DNA of 64,000 nt, taken from Streptococcus peroris ATCC 700780 (GTDB lineage Bacteria > Bacillota > Bacilli > Lactobacillales > Streptococcaceae). The notes beneath the pieces are model-generated. The model saw nothing but the letters and a program-made list of their open reading frames with translations, ran no database searches and was not told where the DNA came from. Both the position numbers and the translations under genes were made by a program. This document shows, in pieces, positions 1 to 9,161 of the stretch; the stretch's first letter is position 1; the number at the start of each line of letters is the position of its first letter. The stretch is taken from NCBI RefSeq assembly GCF_000187585.1, contig NZ_GL732463.1, positions 639,606 to 703,605 of the forward strand, in the 5' to 3' direction.

Positions 1-1
1 A

Positions 2-1531
2 GCTCTTGACCTAGATTTCTTAGATATTCATTCAGGCAGAGTCAGCCGTGGACATCGTTTCCTTGGACATGAAGTTGAGATTCGTCATGCTGATAGTTAT
101 GAAGAAGACCTGCGTAAAGTCTATGTAATTGCTGACAGTATTGAACGCGAAAACATGATTCGTGAACAAATCAAGGCTATTGAAGTAGAACAAGGTGTTC
201 AAGTTCAGGTTGATGAGGGACTTTTAAATGAAGTTCTGAATCTGGTTGAATATCCAACCGCCTTTATTGGCAATTTTGATCCTAAGTACCTAGAAGTTCC
301 AGAAGAAGTTTTGGTTACTTCAATGGAAACTCATCAACGCTATTTTGTAGTCCGTGATCTTGAAGGAAATCTAAAACCAAACTTTATTTCTGTCCGTAAT
401 GGAAACGCTGAACACTTGGAAAATGTTATCCGAGGGAATGAGAAAGTCTTGGTGGCACGTCTCGAAGATGGAGAATTCTTCTGGCGTGAAGACCAAAAAT
501 TAAAAATTGAAGATTTGGTAGCCAAATTATCACACGTAACCTTCCATGAAAAGATTGGTTCATTACGTGAACACATGATTCGTTCTGGGCAAATTGCTAT
601 TCTATTAGCAGAAAAAGCTGGTTTATCAGTTGATGAAACTGTCGACCTTGCTCGTGCTGCAGCTATTTATAAGTTTGACCTCTTGACTGGTATGGTTGGT
701 GAGTTTGATGAGCTTCAAGGGGTCATGGGCGAGAAGTATGCTCTTCTTGCTGGTGAGAATGCGAGAGTGGCGCAAGCTATTCGTGAACACTATCTTCCAG
801 ATTCAGCCGACGGTGCTCTTCCTGAGTCAAAAGTCGGCGCTATTCTTGCACTAGCTGATAAATTAGATACTCTCTTATCTTTCTTCTCTGTTGGCTTGAT
901 TCCATCTGGTTCAAACGACCCATATGCCCTTCGTCGTGCGACTCAGGGGATTGTTCGTATCTTAGAAGACTTTGGATGGAAGATTCCAATGGACGAATTG
1001 ATTGCGAGCCTTTATGCTTTATCATTTGATAGTTTGACCTATGATAATCAAGAAGAAGTGCTTAACTTCATCAAAGCTCGAGTTGATAAGATGATGGGTT
1101 CTACTGCAAAAGATATTAAAGAAGCTGTTCTAGCAAGTTCAAACTTTGTCGTTTCAGATATGATTGAAGCAGCAGAAGCCTTAACTGAAGCTGCAAAAAC
1201 TGAAGATTACAAATCATCAGTTGAATCTCTATCTCGTGCCTTTAACCTAGCAGAAAAGGCAGAAGGATCGGTCAAAGTTGATGCCAGTCTCTTTGAAAAT
1301 GAACAAGAAAAAGAACTAGCTCAAGAGGTAGAAAGTCTAGAATTAAAAGGTTCAGCTAGTGATAAAGTAGCGCAATTATTTGCTCTTAGTCCAGTTATTG
1401 ATGCATTCTTTGACAATACAATGGTTATGGCAGAGGATGTTGATGTTAAGAATAATCGTCTAGCTATTCTGGTTGAACTAGTTAATAAAGCCAAAACAGT
1501 TGCTACTTTTAATCTTCTTAATACAAAATAG
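2..1531 (+). CDS. glyS: Glycyl-tRNA synthetase beta subunit (3' part)
   Basis: The reading frame is open from base 2, so the gene continues to the left of the window. About 509 residues are present, while the family is usually near 680, so roughly the first quarter is missing. The beta subunit works with GlyQ in the alpha2/beta2 enzyme that charges tRNA-Gly in the cytoplasm. The visible part has the typical beta-subunit body (GLVVRD-like segment FVVRDLEGN, then [19 protein letters not shown] and [10 protein letters not shown]) and a helical C-terminal DALR-type anticodon-binding region. It is followed 29 bases on by a DUF896 gene. The match is clear over the whole visible length. Confidence 0.96.
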   Translation, partial: ALDLDFLDIHSGRVSRGHRFLGHEVEIRHADSYEEDLRKVYVIADSIERENMIREQIKAIEVEQGVQVQVDEGLLNEVLNLVEYPTAFIGNFDPKYLEVPEEVLVTSMETHQRYFVVRDLEGNLKPNFISVRNGNAEHLENVIRGNEKVLVARLEDGEFFWREDQKLKIEDLVAKLSHVTFHEKIGSLREHMIRSGQIAILLAEKAGLSVDETVDLARAAAIYKFDLLTGMVGEFDELQGVMGEKYALLAGENARVAQAIREHYLPDSADGALPESKVGAILALADKLDTLLSFFSVGLIPSGSNDPYALRRATQGIVRILEDFGWKIPMDELIASLYALSFDSLTYDNQEEVLNFIKARVDKMMGSTAKDIKEAVLASSNFVVSDMIEAAEALTEAAKTEDYKSSVESLSRAFNLAEKAEGSVKVDASLFENEQEKELAQEVESLELKGSASDKVAQLFALSPVIDAFFDNTMVMAEDVDVKNNRLAILVELVNKAKTVATFNLLNTK

Positions 1532-1560
1532 AAATTAAAGAGTTAATTGGAGATATAAAT

Positions 1561-1818
1561 ATGACACCAGAAAAAATCGCTCGTATTAATGAGCTTGCTA
1601 AAAAGAAAAAAGAAGTTGGCTTAACACCGGAAGAATTGGTTGAACAAGCTAAACTTCGTGAAGAATATATAGAAGGATATCGTCGTTCAGTTCGTCACCA
1701 CATTGAAGGCATCAAAATCGTAGATGAAGATGGAAATGATGTGACTCCTGAAAAACTTCGTCAAGTGCAACGTGAAAAAGGCTTGCATGGTCGAAGTCTT
1801 GATGATCCAAATTCATAA
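1561..1818 (+). CDS. DUF896 family protein (YnzC-like)
   Basis: An 85-residue, highly charged, helical protein with the family hallmark [15 protein letters not shown] at the N-terminus and the conserved [17 protein letters not shown] near the C-terminus. DUF896 (UPF0291) proteins are small cytoplasmic proteins of no firmly settled function in Firmicutes; a B. subtilis member is linked to the SOS region. A GGAG Shine-Dalgarno lies just upstream of the ATG. The gene lies downstream of glyS and is closed by a hairpin terminator, so it is probably co-transcribed with glyS. Confidence 0.9.
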   Translation: MTPEKIARINELAKKKKEVGLTPEELVEQAKLREEYIEGYRRSVRHHIEGIKIVDEDGNDVTPEKLRQVQREKGLHGRSLDDPNS

Positions 1819-1825
1819 GCTAAAT

Positions 1826-1860
1826 AAAACCTCGGTTAGCACATACTAACCGAGGTTTTT
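1826..1860 (+). terminator. Rho-independent terminator of glyS-DUF896
   Basis: A strong inverted repeat (arms CTCGGTTAG and CTAACCGAG with flanking A/T extension) is followed by a T run. It lies directly after the DUF896 stop codon. Confidence 0.9.
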
Positions 1861-1862
1861 GT

Positions 1863-1890
1863 ATTGAAAAAGGAACCAAATGGTTCCTTT
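1863..1890 (-). terminator. Terminator of the minus-strand reductase operon
   Basis: On the minus strand AAAGGAACCA pairs with TGGTTCCTTT and runs into T-rich sequence, just after the stop of the 414-residue reductase. It is back to back with the plus-strand terminator, so the two convergent units are separated. Confidence 0.75.
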
Positions 1891-1896
1891 ATAGTA

Positions 1897-3141
1897 TTAG
1901 TTACTTGCACCAGAAGTAGCATCAGCAGCTCCGTGGCCACCATCACCATGCCCACCGGCATCAGATGCGCCTGAAGTAGCATCTGCGTTACCGTGACCGC
2001 CAGCAGGAGCAAATGGTCCGCTACCGCCTACTAAACGTTGACCAGTTTCTTTCAGGTACCAGTCAAGCCATGGTTGGAAGTTAAAGACAATTTCATTGAT
2101 ACCAGCATATGATCCATCAGGATAGTACATAGCTTGGTAGTTGTGAGTGTTGATAACACCAGCAGGTGAACCTGGGACGATTGTACGTACATATTCTTGG
2201 TTACCGTTGCGAAGTGTTCCAATAACCCACTCAACGTTCTTCATACGTGCTGGCGGAAGTGATCCGTGAACTGTAGACATACGGTTACCAGATTGAGGTG
2301 GTACACGTTTCGCAAACATGGTTTCTGGATCTTGGTGAGCGTTGTTGTAGTATAGGAATTGGTTGTTATCATCAGCGTATGTCAATTCAAAAGGCATAGC
2401 TTTCAAGAACATATCAATTTGGTTAACAGTCAAGATACCATGGTCAAGTTTAACATATGTATCACCTGAAACAGCACCTGTGATTTCTGCAACTTTTTCT
2501 ACCCAATTTGGATCATCTGGGTCAACTTCTGTAATCGTTGTAGCGATTGGTTTGCCACAATCCAAGTCTTCGGGTTCAATTGGTTTTGGTTTTTTCAATT
2601 TAGAAACGACTCCTACGTATTTGACAAAGTTATCTAAGCAAGTTTCAAGGAATTTAACGGTTCCTTCGTTAATAATGTTTCCATTTGCGTCAAAAGCTTC
2701 TTTAGCTTTTCCAAGAAGAAATTCATTCCCTGGAAGAGTATAGGCATTTACACCTGGAGCGTCAAGAATCTTACGAAGGTGAACTTGAGCACGTGAAGTA
2801 CCTTGGTCATAATATGAAGCACCCACAATCATGACTGGTTTGTTTTCAAATGGATGAACTTCAAATGAAAGCCATTCAAGAACAGATTTAAGTGAAGCAG
2901 AAATGGTGTGGTTGTGTTCAGGAGTTGCGATAATGACACCATCTGCACGAGTGATTTTATTGTAAAGAAGGCGTAACTGGAAGCTATCGTCCCATTTTTC
3001 GTCTTGGTTAAACATTGGGACTTCATCTATTTCTAAAACTTCTAGTTCAAATTTAAATTTGAACTGACGTCGGATGAATTCCAAGAGTTTGCGGTTATAT
3101 GATTGATCGTAGTTTGATCCAACAAGTCCAACAAATTTCAT
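1897..3141 (-). CDS. NADPH-dependent FMN reductase with PAS-like domain and two C-terminal flavinylation motifs
   Basis: A 414-residue protein. Residues 1-185 are a flavodoxin-like NADPH-dependent FMN reductase domain (GLVGSN; VIIATPEHNHTIS; VMIVGASYYDQGTSRAQ), paralogous to the next gene. Residues about 230-375 resemble the PAS-like domain found at the C-terminus of DUF438-type proteins (AMPFELTYADDNNQFLYYN ... SLPPARMKNVEWVI). The tail is Gly/His-rich and carries DATSGAS twice (residues 387-393 and 407-413). This fits the ApbE target pattern D-x-x-S/T-G-A-T/S. The apbE gene lies in the same operon and neither protein has a signal peptide, so cytoplasmic covalent FMN attachment at the two threonine/serine positions is inferred. 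Shine-Dalgarno AGGAG precedes the ATG. The electron acceptor is unknown. Confidence 0.85.
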   Translation of the reverse strand: MKFVGLVGSNYDQSYNRKLLEFIRRQFKFKFELEVLEIDEVPMFNQDEKWDDSFQLRLLYNKITRADGVIIATPEHNHTISASLKSVLEWLSFEVHPFENKPVMIVGASYYDQGTSRAQVHLRKILDAPGVNAYTLPGNEFLLGKAKEAFDANGNIINEGTVKFLETCLDNFVKYVGVVSKLKKPKPIEPEDLDCGKPIATTITEVDPDDPNWVEKVAEITGAVSGDTYVKLDHGILTVNQIDMFLKAMPFELTYADDNNQFLYYNNAHQDPETMFAKRVPPQSGNRMSTVHGSLPPARMKNVEWVIGTLRNGNQEYVRTIVPGSPAGVINTHNYQAMYYPDGSYAGINEIVFNFQPWLDWYLKETGQRLVGGSGPFAPAGGHGNADATSGASDAGGHGDGGHGAADATSGASN

Positions 3142-3158
3142 TCTTTCGATCTCCTATC

Positions 3159-3764
3159 TTACAATTTTTCCCAGTCAAAGTCTTCAGCATCTTTGCGAAG
3201 AAGTTCTTGTGCGTTACGCAACTTTTCTGTAACTTTAACAAAGATACGGAAGTCATCGAAGATGGCATCCAATTTCTTGATGACATCAAGATCTACCAAG
3301 TCACCATTTTGATCAAATGCTTGAAGAGAATGAGAAAGCAAGAATTCATCTGGGAGGACATTTGCTTTGATTTCAGGAGCATTTAGAATCTGACGAAGTT
3401 GCAATTGAGCACGAGATGAACCAAGTGTACCATATGAAGCTCCTGTAATCATGATAGGTTTGTTCAAAAGCGGGAATACACCATATGAAATCCAAGCGAG
3501 AGCGCTCATAAGAACAGCAGGAATTGAGTGGTCGTACTCAGGAGTACCGATAATCACACCATCTGCAGCTTCAATTTTAGCAACAATTTCACTAGCTTCT
3601 GCAGGAATCAATTTGTCAGCAGGTTTATTGAAGACTGGTAGGTCTTTAATTTCTACCAATTCAATTTCAGCTTTATCTGCAAAGTGTTTTTGCATATATT
3701 GAAGCAGTTGTCGGTTTGTGGAACGTTTTGAGTTAGTTCCTACAATAGCAATAAGTTTGAGCAT
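3159..3764 (-). CDS. NADPH-dependent FMN reductase (flavodoxin-like)
   Basis: A 201-residue single-domain flavodoxin-like reductase: AIVGTNSKRSTNRQL at the FMN phosphate-binding loop, VIIGTPEYDHSIPAVL, and MITGASYGTLGSSRAQLQL. Such enzymes use NAD(P)H to reduce FMN, quinones, nitro or azo compounds in the cytoplasm. I place the start at the ATG at 3764 because GGAAAG lies about 7 bases upstream; an upstream ATG at 3788 has no such site. It is a paralog of the N-terminal half of the following gene (17 bases downstream) and sits 34 bases after apbE, so the three genes form one operon. It lacks the PAS-like part and the flavinylation tail. Confidence 0.9.
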   Translation of the reverse strand: MLKLIAIVGTNSKRSTNRQLLQYMQKHFADKAEIELVEIKDLPVFNKPADKLIPAEASEIVAKIEAADGVIIGTPEYDHSIPAVLMSALAWISYGVFPLLNKPIMITGASYGTLGSSRAQLQLRQILNAPEIKANVLPDEFLLSHSLQAFDQNGDLVDLDVIKKLDAIFDDFRIFVKVTEKLRNAQELLRKDAEDFDWEKL

Positions 3765-3798
3765 GAGCTTTCCTTTCTCTATTTGCATTATTTTTTAT

Positions 3799-4719
3799 TT
3801 ATCGTTGGATACCAGATGAACAAACGACATGTCCATCTTTGTCAATGAGGATGGCTTCGATACCGTCGATATTTTCGATTTGCCACATGATAGAAGCACT
3901 CCGTTCGCCAAATAATCTTGTGGTCCATATCTCACCGTCGACTGATCGGTCAGATACGATGGTTAAACTGGCTAAATCCGTTTCAACTGGATAACCTGTT
4001 TCACTATCGAAAATGTGATGATAATCCTTGCCATCGATTTCAAGATGACGTTCATAAATTCCAGAAGTAACGACAGATTTTCCTGTAATCGATAAGGTCA
4101 TCAGGTGATTACCACGTGGATGATTTGGATCTTGAATACCAATTTGCCATGGTCGATCATCTTTTGCCTGATTATTACCAATGGTGAGGATGTTTCCTCC
4201 AAGATTGATAAGAGCAGAAGTAACACCTTTATCTTTTAGGAAAGTGGCAACCTTATCAGCGCTGTAACCTTTTGCTAAACACCCCAAGTCAATTTTCATT
4301 CCTTTTTTTTCTAGGAAAACCGTAGAATCTATTGGATCAAGTTTAATAAAATGAGGGTCTATCAATGGTAAAACTGAAGCAATTTCTTCAGGACTAGCAA
4401 CCCTTGCATCGGAAAAACCAATACGCCATGTTTGTACCAAAGGGCCGATACTGATATTGAGATGACTTCCAGGTGCTAAACTGTGTTCTAAACCTAAGGA
4501 AATCAGTTTAAACAAATCAGGATGAACCTTAACTGGAGCAATTCCAGCCAGATCGTTAATTTCCATTAATTCCGATTCGGTGCTATTGGCATTAAAACGA
4601 AATTCAAGCTCCTTCAGCAAATCAAAAGCTTGACGGAGAAGATTATCCGCTTGTTCATGTACCAAGGAAATAGTAATCGTAGTTCCCATTAATCGCTCAG
4701 ATAATGAACTGAGAGGCAA
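3799..4719 (-). CDS. apbE: FAD:protein FMN transferase (flavin transferase)
   Basis: ApbE moves FMN from FAD onto Ser/Thr of target proteins, with Mg2+. Visible family motifs are RLMGTTITISL at the N-terminus, the strongly conserved DLGCLAKGYSADKV, NLGGNI, and HHIFDSETGYPVETD followed by the metal-site region SVDGEIWTT. No signal peptide or lipobox is present, unlike the exported ApbE proteins, so it should act in the cytoplasm. No ATG sits at the right place: the best start is TTG at 4719, eight bases after AAGGGAG; TTG at 4737 has no ribosome site. The likely substrate is the 414-residue reductase encoded two genes downstream. Confidence 0.9.
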   Translation of the reverse strand: MPLSSLSERLMGTTITISLVHEQADNLLRQAFDLLKELEFRFNANSTESELMEINDLAGIAPVKVHPDLFKLISLGLEHSLAPGSHLNISIGPLVQTWRIGFSDARVASPEEIASVLPLIDPHFIKLDPIDSTVFLEKKGMKIDLGCLAKGYSADKVATFLKDKGVTSALINLGGNILTIGNNQAKDDRPWQIGIQDPNHPRGNHLMTLSITGKSVVTSGIYERHLEIDGKDYHHIFDSETGYPVETDLASLTIVSDRSVDGEIWTTRLFGERSASIMWQIENIDGIEAILIDKDGHVVCSSGIQR

Positions 4720-4807
4720 AGGATCAACTCCCTTCAAATCGATAGGAATGAGCTTAAACCTTGAATTGATAGCAATCTGTAGATTTATATTTCATTTCCA
4801 TATAAAT

Positions 4808-4836
4808 AGAATATCATAAAGTCAGCGTTTTCACAA
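4808..4836 (-). promoter_or_regulatory. Promoter of the apbE operon with embedded cre-like site
   Basis: Read on the minus strand: -35 TTGTGA (4836-4831), 17-base spacer, -10 TATTCT (4813-4808) preceded by an extended TG. Within it lies TGAAAACGCTGACT (4833-4820), 13 of 14 matches to the CcpA cre consensus TGWAANCGNTNWCA. This placement over the promoter would give repression on preferred sugars. The rest of the 4720-5035 intergenic stretch is A/T-rich with no gene that I can support. Confidence 0.65.
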
Positions 4837-4968
4837 ATTATTTTTTAAAAAAAGTCAAGAAATATGCTTATAGGGTTTATGCAACATTTTAAAAGATTGA
4901 GAATCGTTGAAGATGAATTAATATAAAATAAGAAAATTTACGAAAAAACATCAAACCAGTTAAAAATC

Positions 4969-4997
4969 TTGTAAACGTTCCCAGATAATGATATACT
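4969..4997 (+). promoter_or_regulatory. nox promoter with overlapping cre-like site
   Basis: -35 TTGTAA (4969-4974), 17-base spacer and -10 TATACT (4992-4997). TGTAAACGTTCCCA at 4970-4983 overlaps the -35 and matches the CcpA cre consensus at 13 of 14 positions. Overlap with the -35 suggests repression by CcpA. Confidence 0.7.
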
Positions 4998-5035
4998 AGA
5001 AAGGTAAATAAAAAATTAAAGGTAGGAAGTATCTT

Positions 5036-6415
5036 ATGAGTAAAATTGTAGTCGTGGGTGCTAACCACGCTGGAACTGCATGTATCAACACAATGTTGGA
5101 TAACTTTGGAAACGAAAACGAAATCGTTGTATTTGACCAAAACTCAAACATTTCATTCCTTGGTTGCGGAATGGCGCTTTGGATTGGTGAACAAATTGAC
5201 GGTCCTGAAGGTTTGTTCTACTCTGACAAAGAAAAATTGGAAGCTAAAGGTGCTAAAGTTTACATGAACTCACCAGTTCTTTCAATCGACTACGACAACA
5301 AAGTTGTGACTGCAGAAGTAGAAGGTAAAGAACACAAAGAATCTTATGATAAATTGATTTTCGCTACTGGTTCTACTCCAATTTTGCCACCGATTGAAGG
5401 TGTTGAAATTGTCAAAGGTAACCGCGAATTCAAAGCAACTCTAGAAAATGTACAATTCGTTAAATTGTACCAAAATGCCGAAGAAGTTATTAACAAACTT
5501 GAAGACAAGAGCAAACACCTTGATCGTATCGCTGTTGTCGGTGGTGGATACATCGGAGTTGAACTTGCTGAAGCTTTCGAACGTCTTGGAAAAGAAGTTG
5601 TCCTTGTTGATATTGTGGATACTGTCTTGAATGGATATTACGATAAAGACTTCACTCAAATGATGGCTAAAAACTTGGAAGACCACAACATCCGCTTGGC
5701 ACTTGGTCAAACAGTTAAAGCTATCCAAGGTGATGGTAAAGTGGAACGCTTGGTAACTGATAAGGAAACATTTGATGTGGATATGGTTATTCTTGCTGTT
5801 GGTTTCCGTCCAAATACAGCTCTTGCTGATGGTAAGATTGAACTCTTCCGAAATGGTGCCTTCCTTGTAGACAAGAAACAAGAAACATCAATCCCAGGAG
5901 TATACGCTGTTGGTGACTGTGCGACTGTTTATGACAATGCTCGTAAAGACACTAGCTACATCGCTCTTGCATCAAATGCTGTACGTACTGGTATCGTAGG
6001 TGCATACAACGCTTGTGGACACGAACTTGAAGGAATCGGTGTTCAAGGATCAAACGGTATCTCTATCTATGGTCTACACATGGTTTCAACTGGTTTGACT
6101 CTTGAAAAAGCAAAAGCAGCTGGTTACAATGCAACTGAAACTGGCTTCAACGACCTTCAAAAACCAGAATTTATCAAACATGATAACTATGAAGTTGCTA
6201 TTAAAATTGTTTTTGATAAAGACAGTCGTGAAATCCTTGGTGCACAAATGGTATCTCGTGATTCTTCAATTGCCATGGCTATTCACATGTTCTCACTTGC
6301 TATCCAAGAACATGTAACAATCGACAAGTTGGCATTAACTGACCTATTCTTCTTGCCACACTTCAACAAACCATATAACTACATCACAATGGCAGCTCTT
6401 ACAGCTGAAAAATAA
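5036..6415 (+). CDS. nox: NADH oxidase, water-forming
   Basis: A 459-residue FAD enzyme of the pyridine nucleotide-disulfide reductase family that oxidises NADH and reduces O2 to water, regenerating NAD+ and removing oxygen. An N-terminal FAD-binding motif ([11 protein letters not shown]) is followed by the redox-active Cys44 in [10 protein letters not shown]. The second nucleotide motif is [14 protein letters not shown] near residue 165 and the FAD segment VYAVGDCA near residue 285. Length matches streptococcal Nox. The start has AGGAAG upstream. It is monocistronic, closed by a hairpin, and divergent from the apbE operon. Confidence 0.96.
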   Translation: MSKIVVVGANHAGTACINTMLDNFGNENEIVVFDQNSNISFLGCGMALWIGEQIDGPEGLFYSDKEKLEAKGAKVYMNSPVLSIDYDNKVVTAEVEGKEHKESYDKLIFATGSTPILPPIEGVEIVKGNREFKATLENVQFVKLYQNAEEVINKLEDKSKHLDRIAVVGGGYIGVELAEAFERLGKEVVLVDIVDTVLNGYYDKDFTQMMAKNLEDHNIRLALGQTVKAIQGDGKVERLVTDKETFDVDMVILAVGFRPNTALADGKIELFRNGAFLVDKKQETSIPGVYAVGDCATVYDNARKDTSYIALASNAVRTGIVGAYNACGHELEGIGVQGSNGISIYGLHMVSTGLTLEKAKAAGYNATETGFNDLQKPEFIKHDNYEVAIKIVFDKDSREILGAQMVSRDSSIAMAIHMFSLAIQEHVTIDKLALTDLFFLPHFNKPYNYITMAALTAEK

Positions 6416-6435
6416 TTTGACAATTAGTCAAAACA

Positions 6436-6470
6436 AAAAGTAACTTCGAAGATGAAGTTACTTTTTTTAT
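6436..6470 (+). terminator. Terminator after nox (possibly bidirectional)
   Basis: Arms AGTAACTTC and GAAGTTACT with a 6-base loop, followed by seven T. A run of A on the other side means it could also stop minus-strand transcripts from the convergent yitT gene. Confidence 0.88.
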
Positions 6471-6482
6471 ATTTTTAAAGGT

Positions 6483-7343
6483 TTAAGAAGTCTCATCTCT
6501 TACTGGGAATGTAAAACCTTCTCCAAGTATTTCATGGGCTTCTGTAATAGTGATAAAGGCCATTGGATCGATTTTGTGAATCATATCCTTCATTTTGACC
6601 ATTTCGTTTCGGGCTACAATACAGTAGACAATCTTTAGGTCATTTTTACTGTAGTATCCTTGACCAGAAATAAAAGTAACACCTCGCCCAAGTTCTTCAT
6701 TGATTTTATCAGCTAATTCTAAGGGCTTTTGGGTTATAATCATAAATCCTTTACCCGCATAACCACCTTCACCAATTAAGTCAATGACTCTTGATATGAT
6801 AAAGTCAAATAAGAGAGTGTAGGTTACGAGTCTTAAGTCTTGGAAAATGATTAGAATCAACATCAAAATGAAGAAGTCGAGTCCAAAAAGCAATTTTCCA
6901 ATAGAGATATGGGTGTATTTGTTAAGGATACGAGCGACAATATCCGTTCCACCTGTTGTTCCACCAGCATTGAAAATGATACCGAGACCAATTCCCAAAA
7001 GGACGCCAGCGACTAAAGCTACGACAACCAAATCGCCTTGTAGGTTGAACTGGAGAGGAATCTTTTCAAAGATGGCTAGCCAAATAGATAATGAAATAGT
7101 TCCAAGGAGACTAGAATAGAGTGATTTTAGCCCGAATATTTTCCAAGCGAGTAGGAAGAGTGGGATATTAATCAAGATATTCATCACTGAAATAGGGATA
7201 TTGAAGAGATAGTAGGTAATCAAAGTTATCCCGGTTGCTCCACCCTCAAACAAGTGATGTGGAACAACAAAATACGTGAGTCCAAAGGCGAAGATAGCAG
7301 CTCCGAATATAATAGTTAAAGTGGATTGAATATGCCGTAGCAT
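6483..7343 (-). CDS. YitT family membrane protein
   Basis: A 286-residue protein with about five hydrophobic segments in the first 200 residues (for example TLTIIFGAAIFAFGLTYFVV; VVALVAGVLLGIGLGIIF) and the family motif NAGGTTGGTDIVARIL near residue 125. A soluble C-terminal DUF2179 domain (GRGVTFISGQGYYSKNDLKIVYCIVAR ... IDPMAFITITEAHEILGEGF) follows. YitT proteins are integral membrane proteins of unproven function, possibly small-molecule transporters with a ligand-binding tail. AAAGGGGGAA precedes the ATG. It is downstream of pavA on the same strand. Confidence 0.88.
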   Translation of the reverse strand: MLRHIQSTLTIIFGAAIFAFGLTYFVVPHHLFEGGATGITLITYYLFNIPISVMNILINIPLFLLAWKIFGLKSLYSSLLGTISLSIWLAIFEKIPLQFNLQGDLVVVALVAGVLLGIGLGIIFNAGGTTGGTDIVARILNKYTHISIGKLLFGLDFFILMLILIIFQDLRLVTYTLLFDFIISRVIDLIGEGGYAGKGFMIITQKPLELADKINEELGRGVTFISGQGYYSKNDLKIVYCIVARNEMVKMKDMIHKIDPMAFITITEAHEILGEGFTFPVRDETS

Positions 7344-7404
7344 TGAGTTCCCCCTTTAATTTTTTTAAAAGTAAAGTAGTAATTGTTTGAAAGCAGTAGT
7401 TATA

Positions 7405-9057
7405 TTACAGTTTCATAGATTGGATTTTCTTAGAATCAGGTGTGACACGAAGAGTTTTTTGACCTGTATAAGTCACAAATCCAGGTTTTCCGCCCGTTGG
7501 TTTGTTGAGCTTTTTAATCTGAATCATATCTACTTGAACGAGGTTTGAGAGGCGACCTTTTGAAAAGTAGGCAGCAAGCTCTGCAGCATCTGTTTTGACT
7601 TCATCTGAAGGGTTAAGATTTCCCGTGATGACGACATGGCTTCCAGGGATATCTTTAGCGTGAAACCAAAGTTCGTCTTTGCGTGCAATTTTAAAGGTTA
7701 GTTCTTCGTTTTGAAGATTGTTTCGCCCAACAAGGATGATGGTTTTTCCATCGCTTGCTAAATATTTCTCAGGTTTTTTGCGTTTCTGAATTTTCTCGCG
7801 TTGACGTCTTCTGATGAATCCAGTTTGAATCAATTCTTCACGAATTTCAGCAATTTCATCTAGCCCAGCCTGGTTGAGGACTGTTTCGACACTTTCCAGA
7901 TAGAGAATAGTAGATTTTGTTTCTTCGATTAATTCAGTTAGATATTTAACAGCCTCTTTTAACTTCTGATAACGTTTGAAGTATTTTTGAGCATTTTGAT
8001 TTGGTGTTAAAGCCTTATCAAGTGCGATTGTAATTGGCTGATTGGTGTAGTAGTTATCTAATACGACTTGGTCTTGGTCATTTGGAACTTGATGAAGAAA
8101 AGTCGTTAGTAACTCGCCTTTTTGTCGGAATTCCTCAGCGTTTTCAGTAGCAAGCAGTTCTTTTTCTTGCTTCTTAAGCTTTTGACGATTCTTTTGTAGT
8201 TCGTTTTCAACACGACGAATGAGTTCACTAGCCTGTTGTTTGACGCGGTCGCGTTCTGCCTTATCTTTGTAAAAAATATCAAGAAGTTGAGATAGGCTTG
8301 AAAAATGTTCTTCAGTTTTATTTGAAAAGGGTACACAAGCAAATGACTTTTCAGTTAAAGAAGGTTTTGTTTCTTGGCTAAAAAAACAACGGAAATTAGC
8401 TAGTTTCTCACTAACTAATAATTTTTCCAACTCACTCGCCGTATCACGACCTAGACCTTGAAAAAGATTTTGAAGATTTTTTGCTGTCAGTTCCTGTGTT
8501 TGTAGGATTTCAAAGAGTTTTTCATCCTTGATTGTAAAAGGATTCAGAGCTTCTGTACTTGGTGGAGCAATGTAAGTAGCACCAGGTAGGAGAGTACGGT
8601 AGCTATTTTGCGAAAAGCCAATGTGTTTAATTACTTCGAGAATCTTGTGACTGCTTTTATCTACAAGAAGAATATTACTATGTTTCCCCATAATCTCTAT
8701 AATCAGAGTAGCCCGAATATCGTCTCCAATCTCATTCTTGTTAGAAACAGTGATTTCAACGATTCGGTCGTTTTCAATCTGTTCAATAGACTCAATAACA
8801 GCGCCCTGTAGATATTTTCTTAAAACCATGATAAAGGTAGAAGGTTGCGCAGGGTTTTCAAAGGACGTTTCTGTCAACTGGATGCGGCCAAAGACAGGAT
8901 GGGCAGAAAGGAGTAGACGATGACTTTGGCGATTGCTACGGATTTGTAAGACCAATTCTTGGTCAAAGGGTTGGTTGATTTTTTGGATGCGGCCATTAAG
9001 CAGATTGGCTTGCAATTCCTTAACCATGTGGTGTAAAAAAAATCCATCAAATGACAT
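7405..9057 (-). CDS. pavA: NFACT protein: RqcH / fibronectin-binding PavA
   Basis: A 550-residue protein of the NFACT (Rqc2/FbpA) family: NFACT-N from residue 1 (MSFDGFFLHHMVKEL), a helix-hairpin-helix stretch, a long coiled coil around residues 270-430, and the C-terminal NFACT-R RNA-binding domain (DELWFHAKDIPGSHVVI). In bacteria RqcH binds stalled 50S subunits and directs alanine tailing. The pneumococcal homologue PavA is described as a surface fibronectin-binding virulence factor despite lacking a signal peptide and LPXTG, and none is seen here. The start at 9057 is chosen because AAGGAGAG lies 4 bases upstream. It is divergent from ybeY. Confidence 0.94.
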   Translation of the reverse strand: MSFDGFFLHHMVKELQANLLNGRIQKINQPFDQELVLQIRSNRQSHRLLLSAHPVFGRIQLTETSFENPAQPSTFIMVLRKYLQGAVIESIEQIENDRIVEITVSNKNEIGDDIRATLIIEIMGKHSNILLVDKSSHKILEVIKHIGFSQNSYRTLLPGATYIAPPSTEALNPFTIKDEKLFEILQTQELTAKNLQNLFQGLGRDTASELEKLLVSEKLANFRCFFSQETKPSLTEKSFACVPFSNKTEEHFSSLSQLLDIFYKDKAERDRVKQQASELIRRVENELQKNRQKLKKQEKELLATENAEEFRQKGELLTTFLHQVPNDQDQVVLDNYYTNQPITIALDKALTPNQNAQKYFKRYQKLKEAVKYLTELIEETKSTILYLESVETVLNQAGLDEIAEIREELIQTGFIRRRQREKIQKRKKPEKYLASDGKTIILVGRNNLQNEELTFKIARKDELWFHAKDIPGSHVVITGNLNPSDEVKTDAAELAAYFSKGRLSNLVQVDMIQIKKLNKPTGGKPGFVTYTGQKTLRVTPDSKKIQSMKL

Positions 9058-9087
9058 GGTTCTCTCCTTGTAAATGTATTCCATAGT

Positions 9088-9132
9088 ATTATATCAAAAA
9101 GGTAGAATAAAATCATAGAAATATGGTATAAT
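9088..9132. promoter_or_regulatory. Divergent promoters for pavA and ybeY
   Basis: Plus strand: extended -10 TGGTATAAT at 9124-9132, 29 bases before the ybeY ATG. Minus strand: TATAAT at 9093-9088, about 30 bases before the pavA ATG. Neither has a good -35; the plus one relies on the TG extension. Confidence 0.6.
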
Positions 9133-9161
9133 AAAGCCAAGTAAAGAGAATCGAGAAACAC

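Noticed and set aside
2363-2743. 126-codon open frame on the plus strand inside the reductase gene
   Set aside because: It is antisense to a well-supported gene, has no ribosome site and no recognisable protein features.
5441-5881. 146-codon open frame antisense to nox
   Set aside because: Shadow of the nox coding sequence; the nox frame carries all conserved motifs.
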